Assembly: GCA_029891385.1 (NCBI GenBank)
Contig: CM057235.1
Coordinates: 18,903,120 to 18,967,119, forward strand
Length of the DNA stretch: 64,000 nt
From: Erythroxylum novogranatense
Lineage: Eukaryota; Streptophyta; Magnoliopsida; Malpighiales; Erythroxylaceae
Direction: 5' to 3'
Part shown: positions 13,022 through 24,799 of the stretch, one piece after another
Layout: each line of letters opens with the position of its first letter
Position numbering within the stretch: the stretch's first letter is position 1
The notes under the pieces: model-generated
What the model saw: only the letters and a program-made list of their open reading frames with translations
Told to the model about the DNA's origin: nothing
Database searches by the model: none
Translations under genes and position numbers: made by a program

Positions 13022-14892
13022 CTAATCAACACGAATATTATGTGTAGAACATATGAGTTCCAAAACCTTTTTTTGTTGCTCGACTTCAGTAGTTAATTTA
13101 TCCTGCATTTCTTCAAATTTTTTGGTCAATTCATCGACTTTAGACTGTAAGCCCTCATTAACCTTCTTGGGCTCTACTAATTCGTCTCGAAGTCTCTTTC
13201 TGACTGAAGTCTTCCCTTTTGGTCGAGGCCCCATTCCCACGCCAACAATGTAATCTGTTCTGGTCCCCAAGACTTTGTCGCACACTTCATCCACTGTCAT
13301 CGGATGACCTTGTTCAGTTGAATGTGTCAATTCGTGACACATTAAGTCCTGAAAAAGTGAAAAAATTAATTACATACACAATGTGATTTAAGAAATATTT
13401 ATAAATAAACTATGTACTCACCCATTTTTCTTTGCATTCAGGAGTTGTCCATTGATCTTTTCTTTCATCATAATGAGTGTGATACCATAACTTCATCCGG
13501 TCACACTCTTCTCCGTCTCTGTCACTCTGTTGTATAGAAATATATAAATAGTAATATTTATTATAAAATTTGAAATGTCAATAAAAGAAAATATAATTAA
13601 AAAGATAATAACTCACAATCTCATGCCATATAGCTACAAAGGCCTTGGAGCCAGAGTTTGGTCGACATTTGACCTGACTCCTGGCAAGTTTTGCTTTTTG
13701 ACTTTTTTCCTAATCGTACACGTAAGAAAATGTATTATAACATCTATAAATCATTATTCATAAATACTAAAATATAATAAGTTGTAAAAATAGTTGTGAT
13801 GAAAAAAACTAACCTTTGTAGCTGATTGCTCCCAATATTCGCATAAGTCCATCCACTCTGCCACTGTGACATTATGCGGCTTAACATCCTTTTCGTACTT
13901 GGTAAAATGCTTTTTTAAACTATATCTTTGATCTTTGGACCTTAACGCAAGAAACTTCTTCACAGTAGCACGTACTTCATTGTCAGTCCTCATTTCCTTG
14001 ATTTCCAACTTTTGCTGCACAAAATTATAAATTATTGGTCAATAGCATATGAAAAACACATACAAATTAGATTGGTTTAGAATACTTACGTCTAACTTGT
14101 CAAATGCAATATCCAATTCCTCAGTTGTAATTTTTGAAAATTTTATTTTATAGGTAAGGAATTTCGGGATACCAGACCAATCTCACTTGAGAATTTGGCA
14201 GATTGTACGGAGTTGGTTGGTCGTCCTTCAGTTGGGGAGATCTCGATCTCCAATCTCTTACCTATGGCTTTATTAATCTTTGCCAATCCGTGTCCTTTTG
14301 TAAGACCCCTTGTTTTTCTTGCATCAGTCGTCGATCCTAAATTAACAAAGAAAAAAGCATATAACATACTCTTAATTGGTTAGATAAGCAAAATAAGTAA
14401 AGTTAATAAATTTCACCAATGTTGTGAGAAAGATCAAACCTGCAGTGCTTGCAGAAGAAGAACCCACAGTGGATGTAATTGTTTGATTTACTGGTGTTTG
14501 ATAAGCCAAAGTTGGAGGCATCTCTTGAGTCGTGGATGGAGAACTAATGTTGCGGCGCTGATTCCTAATTTGTTCATATTTATCTCTAGGATGAGTAATA
14601 GGTTGAGAAGGTGTGACTTCTCTTGGTGTTGGAATAGTCTGAGAAGGTGCAGGTGTGACTTCTCTCGGTGTTGGAGTAGGCTGAGAACAAGCATGTGTGA
14701 CTTTTTTCGGTGTTGGAGTAGGCTGACAAGGTGCAGGTGTCCGGTTTTGTGGTTGTGTACAAGAAGATGACGCATTAGCTGCATTCCCAAGAAGTCGACA
14801 GTGAACGCGATCGCAATTTTTCTACTTAAGCTACTTGGTGCAGCCTTATTCTTCTTCTTGGGTTGACCTGGTGCCATGTGAATTACCTGCAT
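13022..14892 (-). pseudogene. CACTA TNP1-like protein (Transposase_24/Ptta family), broken
   Basis: At least six exon-like blocks read in order on the minus strand. Block 1 (about 14877-14441) starts MAPGQPKKKNK and continues as a proline-rich repeat with TPTPREVTPAPS-like units; the two parts are in different frames, apparently through loss of one base in the A-run near 14820. Block 2 (about 14336-14090) has TRGLTKGHGL, GKRLEIE and SSEIG, and includes a stop after LPIK. Block 3 (14020-13815) has RSLKKHF-like text and the WMDLCEYWE core. Block 4 (about 13720-13616) has SGSKAF. Block 5 (about 13526-13425) has THYDERKDQW. Block 6 (13346-13022) has VLGTRTDY, GPRPKG and a C-terminal coiled coil. 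This order is that of plant Transposase_24 proteins, which bind subterminal repeats. The exon limits are estimates. Confidence 0.8.
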
Positions 14893-16618
14893 CCAAATTG
14901 AAGTTAGATTTCAAAGTTCAAAACCAAATGCATTTCCAGTTTTCACTTGAAAGACAACAAGAAAATGTTGCTGAAGATAAAGTTTATTGAGAAAACTATT
15001 AGTTTGATTTGTGTGTTTGTTTCAATTCCTATGTCACTATTACTTGCTGTCATTTTACTTTTTATGTTCGCCAAATCAGTTTATCATACTCATAAGTAAG
15101 TGCTTGCACAATTAAAAGTCTGCTGTAATTATCTACCAAATGTACAATGAAAAGTTAATATGATATACAAACACTTGCATCATATTAGGTTGGTTTACAT
15201 GCATCAGCCCAAATGGTACTTTGATAGTAGGTGTCGCAATCATAAGACATCAAAATGAATGGAACATGAAAATACAATGATAACTTAACAACATATACAC
15301 AGTTAGAAGATACACTTAGAAAATACTGAAATATACTTTTGCATGAGTGTCATGTATACCTTATTCAAATGCAGTAATATTTAGAACAAAAACAAAGTAT
15401 CATGCAAAATAAAGTTCCAAGTGATTCGGTAGTTTCTAAGTTTATATGCTTCCAAGTGTTCTTTGTGGCAGAGAAGCAGATTATGCAATTATGAGTGTGG
15501 ATGAGATGCATTGGAGGCAAAGAGAAGCATGGATGCTGTATATAAAGAGAGGGTGAAAGCCATAGACTGGGAACAATGAGAGGAAAACAATGGTGGAAGC
15601 ATTAAAGATGAAATTTAAAACATCAAAGGCAGTATGAAGGATCTGCAGTATGCATATCAACATGAATTGGCAGTATGAAGGCTTAAGGCATTTAATCTTT
15701 ATGTTTATACCTTATTCAAAACCAGTAAAAGTTAGAACAAAAACAAAGTATCATGCAAAATCAATGGAACATGAAAATAAACTGATAACTTAACAACATA
15801 TACACAGTTAGAAGATACACTTAGAAAATACTAAAATATACTTTTGCATGAGTGTCATGTATACCTGATTCAAATGCAGTAATATTTAGAACAAAAACAA
15901 AGTATCATGCAAAATGAAGTTCCAAGTGATTCGGTAGTTTCTAAGTTTATATGCTTCCAAGTGTTCTTTGTGGCAGAGAAGCAGATTATGCAATTGTGAG
16001 TGTGGATGAGATGCATTGGAGGCAAAGAGAAGCATGGATGCTGCATATAAAGGATCTGCAATATGCTTATCAACATGAATTGGCAATATGAACATGATAA
16101 GTGAATCAAACAACACTACAATTCTGCCATATAAGGGATCTTTAAAATTAGATCCCTAACTATTTGTATCTATCAATTCTTACAAATCTCTAAATCTAAA
16201 GTTAAGAAGATCATCGAATCACCTGCCAATGTTGCTGAAGATGTCAACTGAAAGTTTATATCTGCAAAATAAGTTACAACAACAGCTACAAATTGTGCAT
16301 ATATTCATAAGAAGTCAGATTGTGCATATAAAAGCAAGTCAGATTGTGCATATATTCATAAGGAGTCAAAGAGAAACATGGATGCTGCATATAACAGACT
16401 GTGATTGCATATTACTTCCAGAGTTTCACAGAATTGTGTAAAGGCAACAGACACCTAGCATTGACAGACTATTGCTTCTAGTTTAGAAAGAACTAATTCA
16501 TAGTTTATGACACATACAACCCCTTCAGTTACTATAATTGACACGTATACCAGAGTAGTTATCTAAAAAGCTCATTGACATCTATGACAGGAAGAGGTCA
16601 TTCATTATAGGGTAGAGC
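14893..16618. repeat. CACTA interior with a duplicated segment of about 290 bp
   Basis: No gene is seen. A block at about 15262-15545 recurs at about 15764-16048 with few changes; both contain AACAACATATACACAG and GAGATGCATTGGAGGC. A shorter shared tail with GGATCTGCA and TCAACATGAATTGGCA follows each copy at 15638 and 16048, with about 90 bp missing from the second. Fragments of the same text recur at about 16370, 19560 and 21475. At about 16282-16370 the phrase CAGATTGTGCATATA is repeated three times. Confidence 0.8.
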
Positions 16619-16623
16619 TCATT

Positions 16624-16716
16624 TGTTGGGCCCCAAATATTTTTTTTATTTATTGATTGATTTATTTATTGATTTACTTGACTTATTCATTATTTTTGTT
16701 TTAATTGTTTTAATTA

Positions 16717-16758
<42 letters not shown>

Positions 16759-19492
16759 TTGAGCCTTGGAATTAGTTAGTATGATTGGAAATTGGAAATT
16801 TTGAAGTTAAAGTGAAGGGTTAGAATTAATTTGATTAATTGAAGTAAGCTTGGATGTGTAGAGCCATATGAGACAAAAGTAAGGGCTTGTTAGGAAGAGT
16901 GGGCTTTAGAGGTTAAAGGGGATAAGAAGAAGAAGGATTAGAAATAAGTGGATTATAGTGTAGTGGGCTTGTGAGGAGGAGAGCCCAAAGTGGCAAGTGA
17001 GCTTTAAAGGAGTATCAAAACTACATAGTTTTGAGGTAGGCTTTTAGGTTGAGATATAAATGAATTAAAGGAAGAGAAGGAAGCAAGTTGTCGTAGAGCT
17101 AAAGGAAAGAAGAGAAAGCAAAATCGTGAGCTAAGAAGAAAGAAGGAGCTTTCGACCAAGAGGAAGGAGAGCCATAGGAGGTTTGAAAGAAGAAGAAAAA
17201 GAAGAGAAACTACTTGTGAGAGGTAAGTTCTATCTTTGTTTATGTTAGATTTAAATGGGATGAAATGGAAGTTAGGGTTTGTGTAGAGATTGAAGAAAGA
17301 AAGAAGAGAAGGTAAGATCTATGGATTTTGGGGACTTCTAAGCTAAGGTCTTGGTTATTCTAGCATAGATGGCTTATGGGTAGGTTAGGATTAAAGTTTA
17401 TTTTACCTTTGCATGATTTTATGAATGCTATGCCTTTCTTTTAGAATGTATTTATTGAATAGACTATGGTTTAATTGAAGGAAATCAAGAAAACCCCACT
17501 CAAGACAAGGAGGAAGGACAATCTTGAATTCGGATTCCGACATTAGGTGGGTAACATTTTTTTATAGTTGTTGTGTAATGGAAAAATACCCTATGTGTGC
17601 TACCTTTGTTAAATTGTGTGTATATTGAAAGTGTATTCCTTTGATTTGAAAGAAAAGAATGAAACTATGACGATTCAATGAAATGAAAGAAGCATAAAAT
17701 GCTATTCTAGTGTTTGAATATGTGAGCATAAATTGGTTGTGATTGGGCGAGAGAGAACCTATTTCGTTAAGTCACGTGCACGTTGACCCCCCTAGCCTTC
17801 TCCTGGCTGCCTGCTTGAGGCCTACGAGATCCGAAAATGGACTCGTCGTGTTCTGATAAACTTGGTTTCGTCGTGTTTATGGAACTCTCGAGCCAATTGT
17901 GTGCATTTCATCATTTTGGTGTTATGATGCATAATATGTGTTTTAATTGATATAAGATTCCATGTTATGCTTTATGTGATGATTTTGGCTAATTTATGAT
18001 TTATGTGATGAAGTTGAGTTATTCGTGCTTTATATGATAGACTGCAAATGTTTCGGATTTCTTTATGTGTTGTATGACTCATTACTCGATGGCTATAAAG
18101 GTGTTAGCCACTGAGCCGTGTTTGCTCACCCCATTCTCCCTCCTCAGGTGCAAATTCTAGTTGAGCGCGGAACCTTGCAAGGCATCGGACATAACTCCAA
18201 GAAACTTTAGACACTTTTGTATTAAGTTAGTAACTAGCTTTCGGAATGGCTTTATAAGCATATTAAGCATTGAGCATCTCATATGTTGTATTTTGTTACT
18301 TGATTCATGATGGATATGATGAATATGCTGATATGTAATTAAGGCTATGATTGAACTCTTGAATGATTGATAAAGAGATGAGAGCTCTAATACTCTCTTC
18401 TTCATGTGAATTTGTTGATTTGCGATCTGTGCTTGACCTTAAAAAGGGTATATGTATGAGTCTTTTGATCATTGATTTGTTGTTGGGTTTTTTCTTGGGA
18501 TAGCTTGCTGGAATTTGCAAAGGTTTATGAGTTGTGATAAGGAAAGATTTAGAGATAAGATTGGTAGTGATCTGAAAAATGTTCACTGAACATGCTTCAG
18601 TCTTTTAGCCACAACGTTTTCTCTAGTAATCCAAACGAGATGATTCTTGATTTGGATTAAACTAGAGATATATGGCTACATTTTGTAAGAAGACATCGAA
18701 TTTTAATTATGTGTCTAAGAGTCTCAAATATTGTCATGAAGTTAAGAATTGAGTGCAGTGTTGGTGCACGAATGAAAGTCTTATCTTCTAATCTTAGGGG
18801 CAATTTTGGGATTGATAAAGATATATTTTAGCAAAATTCCCTTCTGGAAAGTTGTAGATATTTCTTTTATCTTTCCAACGGTATAAAGTTTGTAAATTTT
18901 GGACATCTGAGTGATAAGTTATGCATCTTATAAGTGGAGACGTTTTGGAGATGAAGTCAGACGAAATTACTGTTCATCTTCATCTTCGTCTGTGCTGACG
19001 TCATCTTCGTCTATGATGACGTCATCTTTGTCTCAGTTTTCCTGGCATCATCTTCGTCTATGATGATGTCATCTTCGTCTGTGCTGACGTCATCTTTTTC
19101 TATGATGACGTCATCTTCGTCTTAGTTTTGCTGACGTCATCTTCGTCTGTGCTGACATCATCTTCGTCTATGATGACGTCATCTTCATCTGTGATGACGT
19201 CATCTTCGTCTTAGTTTTGCTGACATCATCGTCTGCTTTGGTTTTGACCATTCTTCCTTCATTGAGCATAACTTTAAAAAGCATTTTGAGCATAACTTCT
19301 TCATTTCTAATCCGAATTGAGCGTTTTCAGTGGCGTTAAAATCGTTAGATCATGAGGAACAAATGTACTTAGGAAGCCAATATGAATTTTCATTTGGAAG
19401 TTTCTCCCAATTTGTGGTCAGTGTGTGGTCGGTTTTGGGTCTGCTATGCTTGTGTGTTTCCAAATGTTGGGCCTCGGAGACGGGGTCCAACA
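16624..19492 (+). mobile_element. Solo LTR, Ty3/gypsy type, 2869 bp, TSD TCATT
   Basis: It starts TGTTGGGCCCCAAATA and ends GGGGTCCAACA, with TCATT at 16619-16623 and 19493-19497. In order it contains a TATA-like GATATAAATG (about 17050), a purine-rich leader without ATG (17085-17222), a strong donor-like AG/GTAAGT at 17223, GTCACGTGCACGTTGAC (17771-17787), the AGCCTTCTCC block (17794-17845), a hairpin TGAGC/GCTCA (18112-18128), an acceptor-like CCTCCTCAG (ending 18147), degenerate modules and a TGACGTCA array (18961-19235). It sits inside the CACTA element. Orientation is set by similarity to the element with a visible primer-binding site. Confidence 0.92.
18961..19235 (+). repeat. Minisatellite of TGACGTCATCTTCGTCT-like units
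   Basis: Units of about 21 bp are built on CATCTTCGTCTRTGMTGACGT. Seven exact TGACGTCA octamers occur (near 18995, 19016, 19085, 19105, 19132, 19172 and 19194), with decayed versions between them. TGACGTCA is the palindromic core bound by TGA/CREB-type bZIP factors. Binding here is inference. Confidence 0.95.
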
Positions 19493-19734
19493 TCATTGAC
19501 ATCTATGACAGGAAGAGGTCATTCATAATTGGCATTGCAATCTAGTCATATGGAATGAAAGAGAAACATGGATGATGAATATAAAAGCAAGTCAGATTGT
19601 GTCTCTTATATATCTCAAATAACAAGCAACATAATTTAACGCTTTGTTAAAGAACTGATAATGTGAGCAAACCATATTCGAATTGTGTACTGTTAATTTT
19701 GCTGTCATTGTTATAAAAACTGCTCAACTGTTAA

Positions 19735-20500
19735 AGGGCCCAATAAGATAAGGCAAGGGGATCCTCTTCCATACTTTCGTGCTATTTCTATGGAAATTCT
19801 TACTAGCAAGATTATGAAGAACACTCAAAGAAGCCTCATATTCAAGTTTCATCTAAATGCAAGGTGTTAAAGCTTTACAGATGATTTGATGATATTAGAA
19901 AGAGCTTATCTAAATTCTATAGCAATATTGCATAATTCTGTTGAATGCAAGGTGTTATGCTGTTGTAATGTACATACATAATTGCCTTATAAGGATTGTC
20001 TTATAATGAAATAATAACAAAAACAAAGTATGTCTTCCAAAAACAAAGTATCATGCAAAATGAAATTCCAATTGGGAAAGCATCAGTATGTCTTACAAGG
20101 AGAAATTGATAATCATTTGAAGTTAGATGCCATTTACTCTCCAGTTTCCTTCTGAAAAATAAATTATAGACTCTAGATAAGTTGAGGCTTGTTAATATCC
20201 TAAATAGAGGCTTGAGTGATGAAGACTGCAACAATCACCTATTTTTTCAGTGTTATTTTATCTCAAATACTTGGGAAGTTATGCTACAAAAATGTTGCAT
20301 CCGATAGGCTCCAGTTGATTGGCATTCTATCAAAATGTGGTATACTACTATTGTTCTTCCCAACAGCACTATCAAGTGTTGTTTCAACATATCTATGGCC
20401 TTCCTAGTTAAAGCAATTTAGGATTCTCTCATTTTTCAAAACAAAGCTCAATCTACACAACAGTTTAACAGTAGAACTCTTCAGTAGATTAGAAACATCA
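19735..20500 (+). pseudogene. LINE relic: reverse transcriptase palm and zf-RVT fragments
   Basis: Translation of 19755-19935 gives IRQGDPLPYF, then ISMEIL, then FTDDLMIL, a decayed version of the LINE RT text RQGDPLSPYLF and the F/YADD catalytic motif (here FTDD). From about 20140 to 20470 it reads LRLVNILNRG, CNNHLFFQC and PVDWHSIKMW, which is the zinc-binding reverse-transcriptase region (zf-RVT) of plant LINEs. Stops and gaps break the frame. It lies within the CACTA interior. Confidence 0.7.
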
Positions 20501-21954
20501 TCAACGTACTCACTGTCCAATGACAAGATCTAGATTACTGCACCAGTGTATGGAATCTATAAGCCAATCATAGTTCTAAGTTGTAAGAGGATGTAATGGG
20601 GAATTTGTTTTAGATTATATTTCAATTGTAAACTTATGTAATGTTGTATGTAGCATGTGTAAATTTTGCTTATGCCTCTAATGACTTAATTTATTACCTT
20701 TTTCTCAAAAAGAAATAGCTACTCATCCTCATGACTGAAGTAATTCCAAAATTACCATTTATTGCGTGAGGCAGTGGGTATGGTTGAATTTGATACAAAA
20801 GGAAGGAAGTTATGGTTAGTGTGAAAGATTTTAAAATTCATAAATCTTATCCTATACATATTGATCTTTCAGCTACTGGACAATACCTAATAAAATGGTC
20901 AGTACTGACAAGTATTCATAACTGGTACGATACTGAAGATGTGAACATTGGGGTATTACGTTATTGCCAGGACATTTACCAGCATTATTTGTTTAAATTG
21001 AGCATACAAACTCCCTTTCCCAGATTATCATCAATTGATAGCTATAATTAGTTCACTGATCCACCTATTTAATCCAGATAATGGGATATATTCCAATTAA
21101 ATGCGACATGCAAGCAAGTACATTCACAAGATTTCCATCAAGCAAATAACTACAAGCTCCATAAAGGTCAAGCAATTATGGAAACATAAAAATAGAAGTT
21201 GAGAGTACAAATACAGAATTACTTGATCTTCCCTGCAAGTTTTGCCCCTTTAGAATGAAGCCAAATCCCACTTGATTGCACAAATTCTGATTAGAAATAA
21301 ACCAATGAATCAAACTATGCAGGCATTGTCCTGATCAAATAGTTGTATATATGTAGGTTCAAAGCTAAGAAAGCAGTGAAGCAAATCAACATTCAGTTAA
21401 AACAAACAGTCAATCAAATTCAGTTAAAACAAACAGTCAATCAAAGACAACAAGAAGTCATTCATTATAGGACATGGATGCTGCATATAAAGACTTGGCA
21501 TTGCAATTTTTTTGAAAGACTAAAAGCCTAGGTTGATTATGAAGAACATATTGTCTACCATATGTACAATGAAATGTTAATATCATATACAAACACTTGC
21601 ATCATATTGACAATGTTAACATGCATCAGCCGAAATGGGGATTTGTACATGTTAACCATAACTTATGGAATTGACATTAAAGCAATTCAGGTTGTGTCTC
21701 TAAACAGCATATTAATCCTTATGTAAACAGAAAAAAGATACTGATGTTGCCTACATTATGCTTCCTCATTCTGTAAATGCTAAGGACTTTGCTGTAGAGT
21801 TAAGCATAGATAAGATTCAATGCCACAAGCTAAAAGATTCATGAATTGACATTTATGCATATCAACATCACTGTTAGCTAAAAGAAATCCTTATAGGTAT
21901 AATAGATTCACATAGTTTACTCAAAACAGATTCACATTTCTTCTCACAGCTGCT

Positions 21955-22175
21955 GATTTCAAGAACAAGTTTGCTTGGGATAGCAATCTGCCTCTTAAAG
22001 TCTCATTCCTTTAGAGGTCGATGTTCATGGATTAACTCCAACCTTGGATAGGTTACCTTTCCTAAATTTAATCAATAAATGCAATTTATGTGAAGAACAA
22101 CTACAATCAGTTGAGCACTTATAGTTTAAGTGCAAGTTCAGTAAAGAGTTTTGCCTATCAATTTTAAACAAATTA
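21955..22175 (+). pseudogene. LINE zf-RVT relic
   Basis: The frames read FAWDSNLPLKVSF, then LDRLPFLNLINKCNLCEEQL, then VEHL and FKCKFSKEF, after small frame changes. That is the zf-RVT domain of a LINE ORF2, with the C-x2-C, H and C ligands still visible. It is probably unrelated to the fragment at 19735, since both represent the same domain. Confidence 0.7.
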
Positions 22176-22617
22176 ATTTTTTTAATTTAAGAGATTGTTT
22201 AAACAAATTTATTTGTTGTTACTGAAGAGACTTTTTAAAGTTGTATATATTTAGACTCAAATTAATCTAAGCTTGATTAATCAGAAATTACCAAGAGAGA
22301 GTTACACTAATATTAAGACATGTAAGTTAGCTTTTTTCTTTATATGAATTGTATTATGTCATTGCAAATGTTCGGGTTCTTTATATTATAACATTAAATG
22401 GCTTGAAGTTAGTGTAGAATTATTCACTGTCTTTGCAATTTACAGAACTTGTAATTTGCATTTCCTCGAGCTTGTTGGCTTGCAAGTGTTTCAGTATTAG
22501 ATATCTTAAATAGGTCATTGACATCTATGACAGCAAGAAGTCATTCATGATAGGGTAAAGCTAACTACAACATGATAGTGTTATTGTGAGTTTTTATGGA
22601 GATTGATTACTGATAAT

Positions 22618-22717
22618 AAGGCATGCACCTAAACATATGCTTCTGGCAAGTAAAAAGGCATGCACATAAACATATGCTTCTGGCAAGTAAAAAGGCATGC
22701 ACCTAAACATATGCTAA
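22618..22717 (+). repeat. 37-bp tandem repeat, 2.7 copies
   Basis: Units beginning AAGGCATGCACCTAAACATA start at 22618, 22655 and 22692. Only one or two substitutions separate the copies. Confidence 0.95.
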
Positions 22718-23280
22718 AGCAATATAATTACCTCTAGATATTGCACCACTGGAAAAAAAGGCACAACTGCAGGAGTTGTTGATGTCTCAGTCCAAAATAT
22801 CTGAAATGTAACAGTAACATTTACATCAACAAGTGCAGCTAAGTTTAGACATTTACATCAAGAAGTACAGCTCTATTAACATAAGGGTGATGAAGTGCTC
22901 TACATGGTTGATACTATTGATGAGTATGCAGATGGTCAGTTCAAGGAATTTCAAGGTAAGCATACTCATAACCACATTGACAAGTATTCTTAACCATGTC
23001 AAAAGAATCCTAGATGGCTTTTATTTTTCAGTAGATACAAGAAGTTAGTCTTCTCAGTAATTAGTGTGCATTATATATCTCAAACACCAAGTTGGTCATG
23101 TTTACATGCATTGGTATAGAAATGATAAATGTTAGGAAGCAATATTTTTGCTAAGCAACAGTATCATCTTTTCAAAGGACGGAGATAAACAATCCAACTT
23201 CTTTCATAGCAAAACAATAGCAAACCAAAAACCCGGAATTGAATTATAAGAAATTATTCATCATCGTCGTCGGTCGAATC

Positions 23281-23667
23281 TTAGAATACAATATCACATT
23301 CATTGTCACTACTACTTATCTCTAAGTCATCCAAATCGTCATCTAAATGTTGCTCGGAATTAAATACAATGTTATTTATTACATCAAATGCAATATCAGT
23401 TCTATCTAAAAACTCTAAGGAACATTCCTCGACTTCGATTGGAACTTCATTAGACTCTTCAACGTCATCTGAACCTTCTTCATTACCATGCGAAGGGATA
23501 TCATACGCACGTCTAACTTCACATTCTTGCACAATCCGCCAATTTGAACCGAGTACCAAATCTTCCACCAAAAAAACTTGCTTCGCTTGGTTTGCCAAAA
23601 TAAATGGGTCATCCTTGAACCAAAACTTACTAACGTTGATGCTTTTGACAATGCCATTGACCCTCAT
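23281..23667 (-). pseudogene. CACTA transposase C-terminal segment (DUF4216)
   Basis: The 128-residue frame contains ISVSKFW-like text, then DPFILANQAKQVFLVED and NWRIVQ, the core of DUF4216, which closes the TNP2 transposases of plant CACTA elements. The tail is very acidic (EEGSDDVEESNE; DDDLDDLEISSSDNE), as is usual for this protein end. The expected upstream domains (transposase-associated, Transposase_21, DUF4218) were not found toward higher coordinates, so the gene is 5' truncated or was lost by deletion. It shares strand with the TNP1-like gene. Confidence 0.75.
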
Positions 23668-24799
23668 GTTAATAGAAAGCTCTTCTCTTTATATGCCTTC
23701 TTATCTGTAATCTCAACATTAAAGTCCTTAAAAGTGTGCCTTTAAGACCTATAATATCCCACATAGGATAATCTAAAAAATGTGGGTGATACTTCTTTAC
23801 AATCCACATCACCTTATATTTTTTGTTCTAGTATTCTCAACCGCACTTATAGTTGGATTGAAATGTCCTAATTTGAAATGTAGTCCTGTGCTTTATTAAA
23901 GAAGTATGTATGCTCCATGCACAACCCATTTTATATACAACAATTGCTCTAGATTTCTTATTCTTAATATATACATAATCAAAAACCCTTCTCAATAACA
24001 TATTGGACTAGATTTTATCTAAATGCATTCACTAAATTAGATAATATAATAATCTTTAAATCAATTCACCTCATTATATCATTAACTACTTTAAATTATG
24101 GGAGCTTATTCCTTCTTCATTCTTCATCTGAATTGTCATCTATGCTCCTAAGCTCATATGAATCTTTAAATGTTGAATTTGTATGCATATCTTATATATT
24201 ATTTGTTGTGACATCTTCTACACCACTATAAAGAATCTTAGTCATGAACTTTTCACTGACTTCCTCATCAAATATATCTTCAGAATTAGATTAACTAAAA
24301 ACATCAAAGTTACTTTCTCTGATCTCACCCTCATATGTTGAATCATTAAACCAGTTCAGTTGATAACTTAGCAATGCATTCCCAAAACACAAAACACAAT
24401 GCAACTAATAGAAATAACTATCTTTATGAACAGAATCATCGTATAAAACACAATGCAAACCTAAAATAATCAAAACAAACGACTAACCAATCTTAAACCT
24501 AAATTAAATTGCCACTTCAATTGAATCAAAAACTTACATTACCCGACATTAATCGCAAAACTACTTCAATGACTTACCTCAAGCAATCTCCATAGATTCT
24601 AAGCGCGACATGCACTCCGACTGGTGATGATAGAGCACCGACTGTAGATTAAGCAATCTCCACAGATTCTAAGCACGACAACAAAAGGAGAGAGAGAAGG
24701 TTAAAATGAGGAAGACGGAAGGGGAGAAACGCAGGGCGGGAGACTACGAAGATGAGAGAGGGAACGAAGGTAGCGGCTAACGTTTGCAAATTTGGAGAT
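23668..24799. other. CACTA 5' region on the coding strand, no gene seen
   Basis: AT-rich DNA without a supported gene. Near 24580-24680 the phrase TTAAGCAATCTCCACAGATT occurs twice in tandem (unit about 66 bp). This is just inside the right terminus and may hold the transposon promoter. Confidence 0.5.

Larger units (their letters stand above)
19498..23280. other. CACTA interior with LINE relics and small repeats
   Basis: No intact gene is seen. Apart from the LINE relics annotated separately, it contains a 2-copy repeat of ATTCAGTTAAAACAAACAGT (about 21384-21442) and a 37-bp tandem repeat (22618-22717). A further copy of CATTGACATCTATGACAG lies at about 22516. A frame at 20812-21051 was not recognised. 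Confidence 0.6.

Noticed and set aside
18961..19235. Possible CRISPR-like or satellite array
   Set aside because: Units are adjacent without unique spacers, and the host is a plant. It is an LTR minisatellite.
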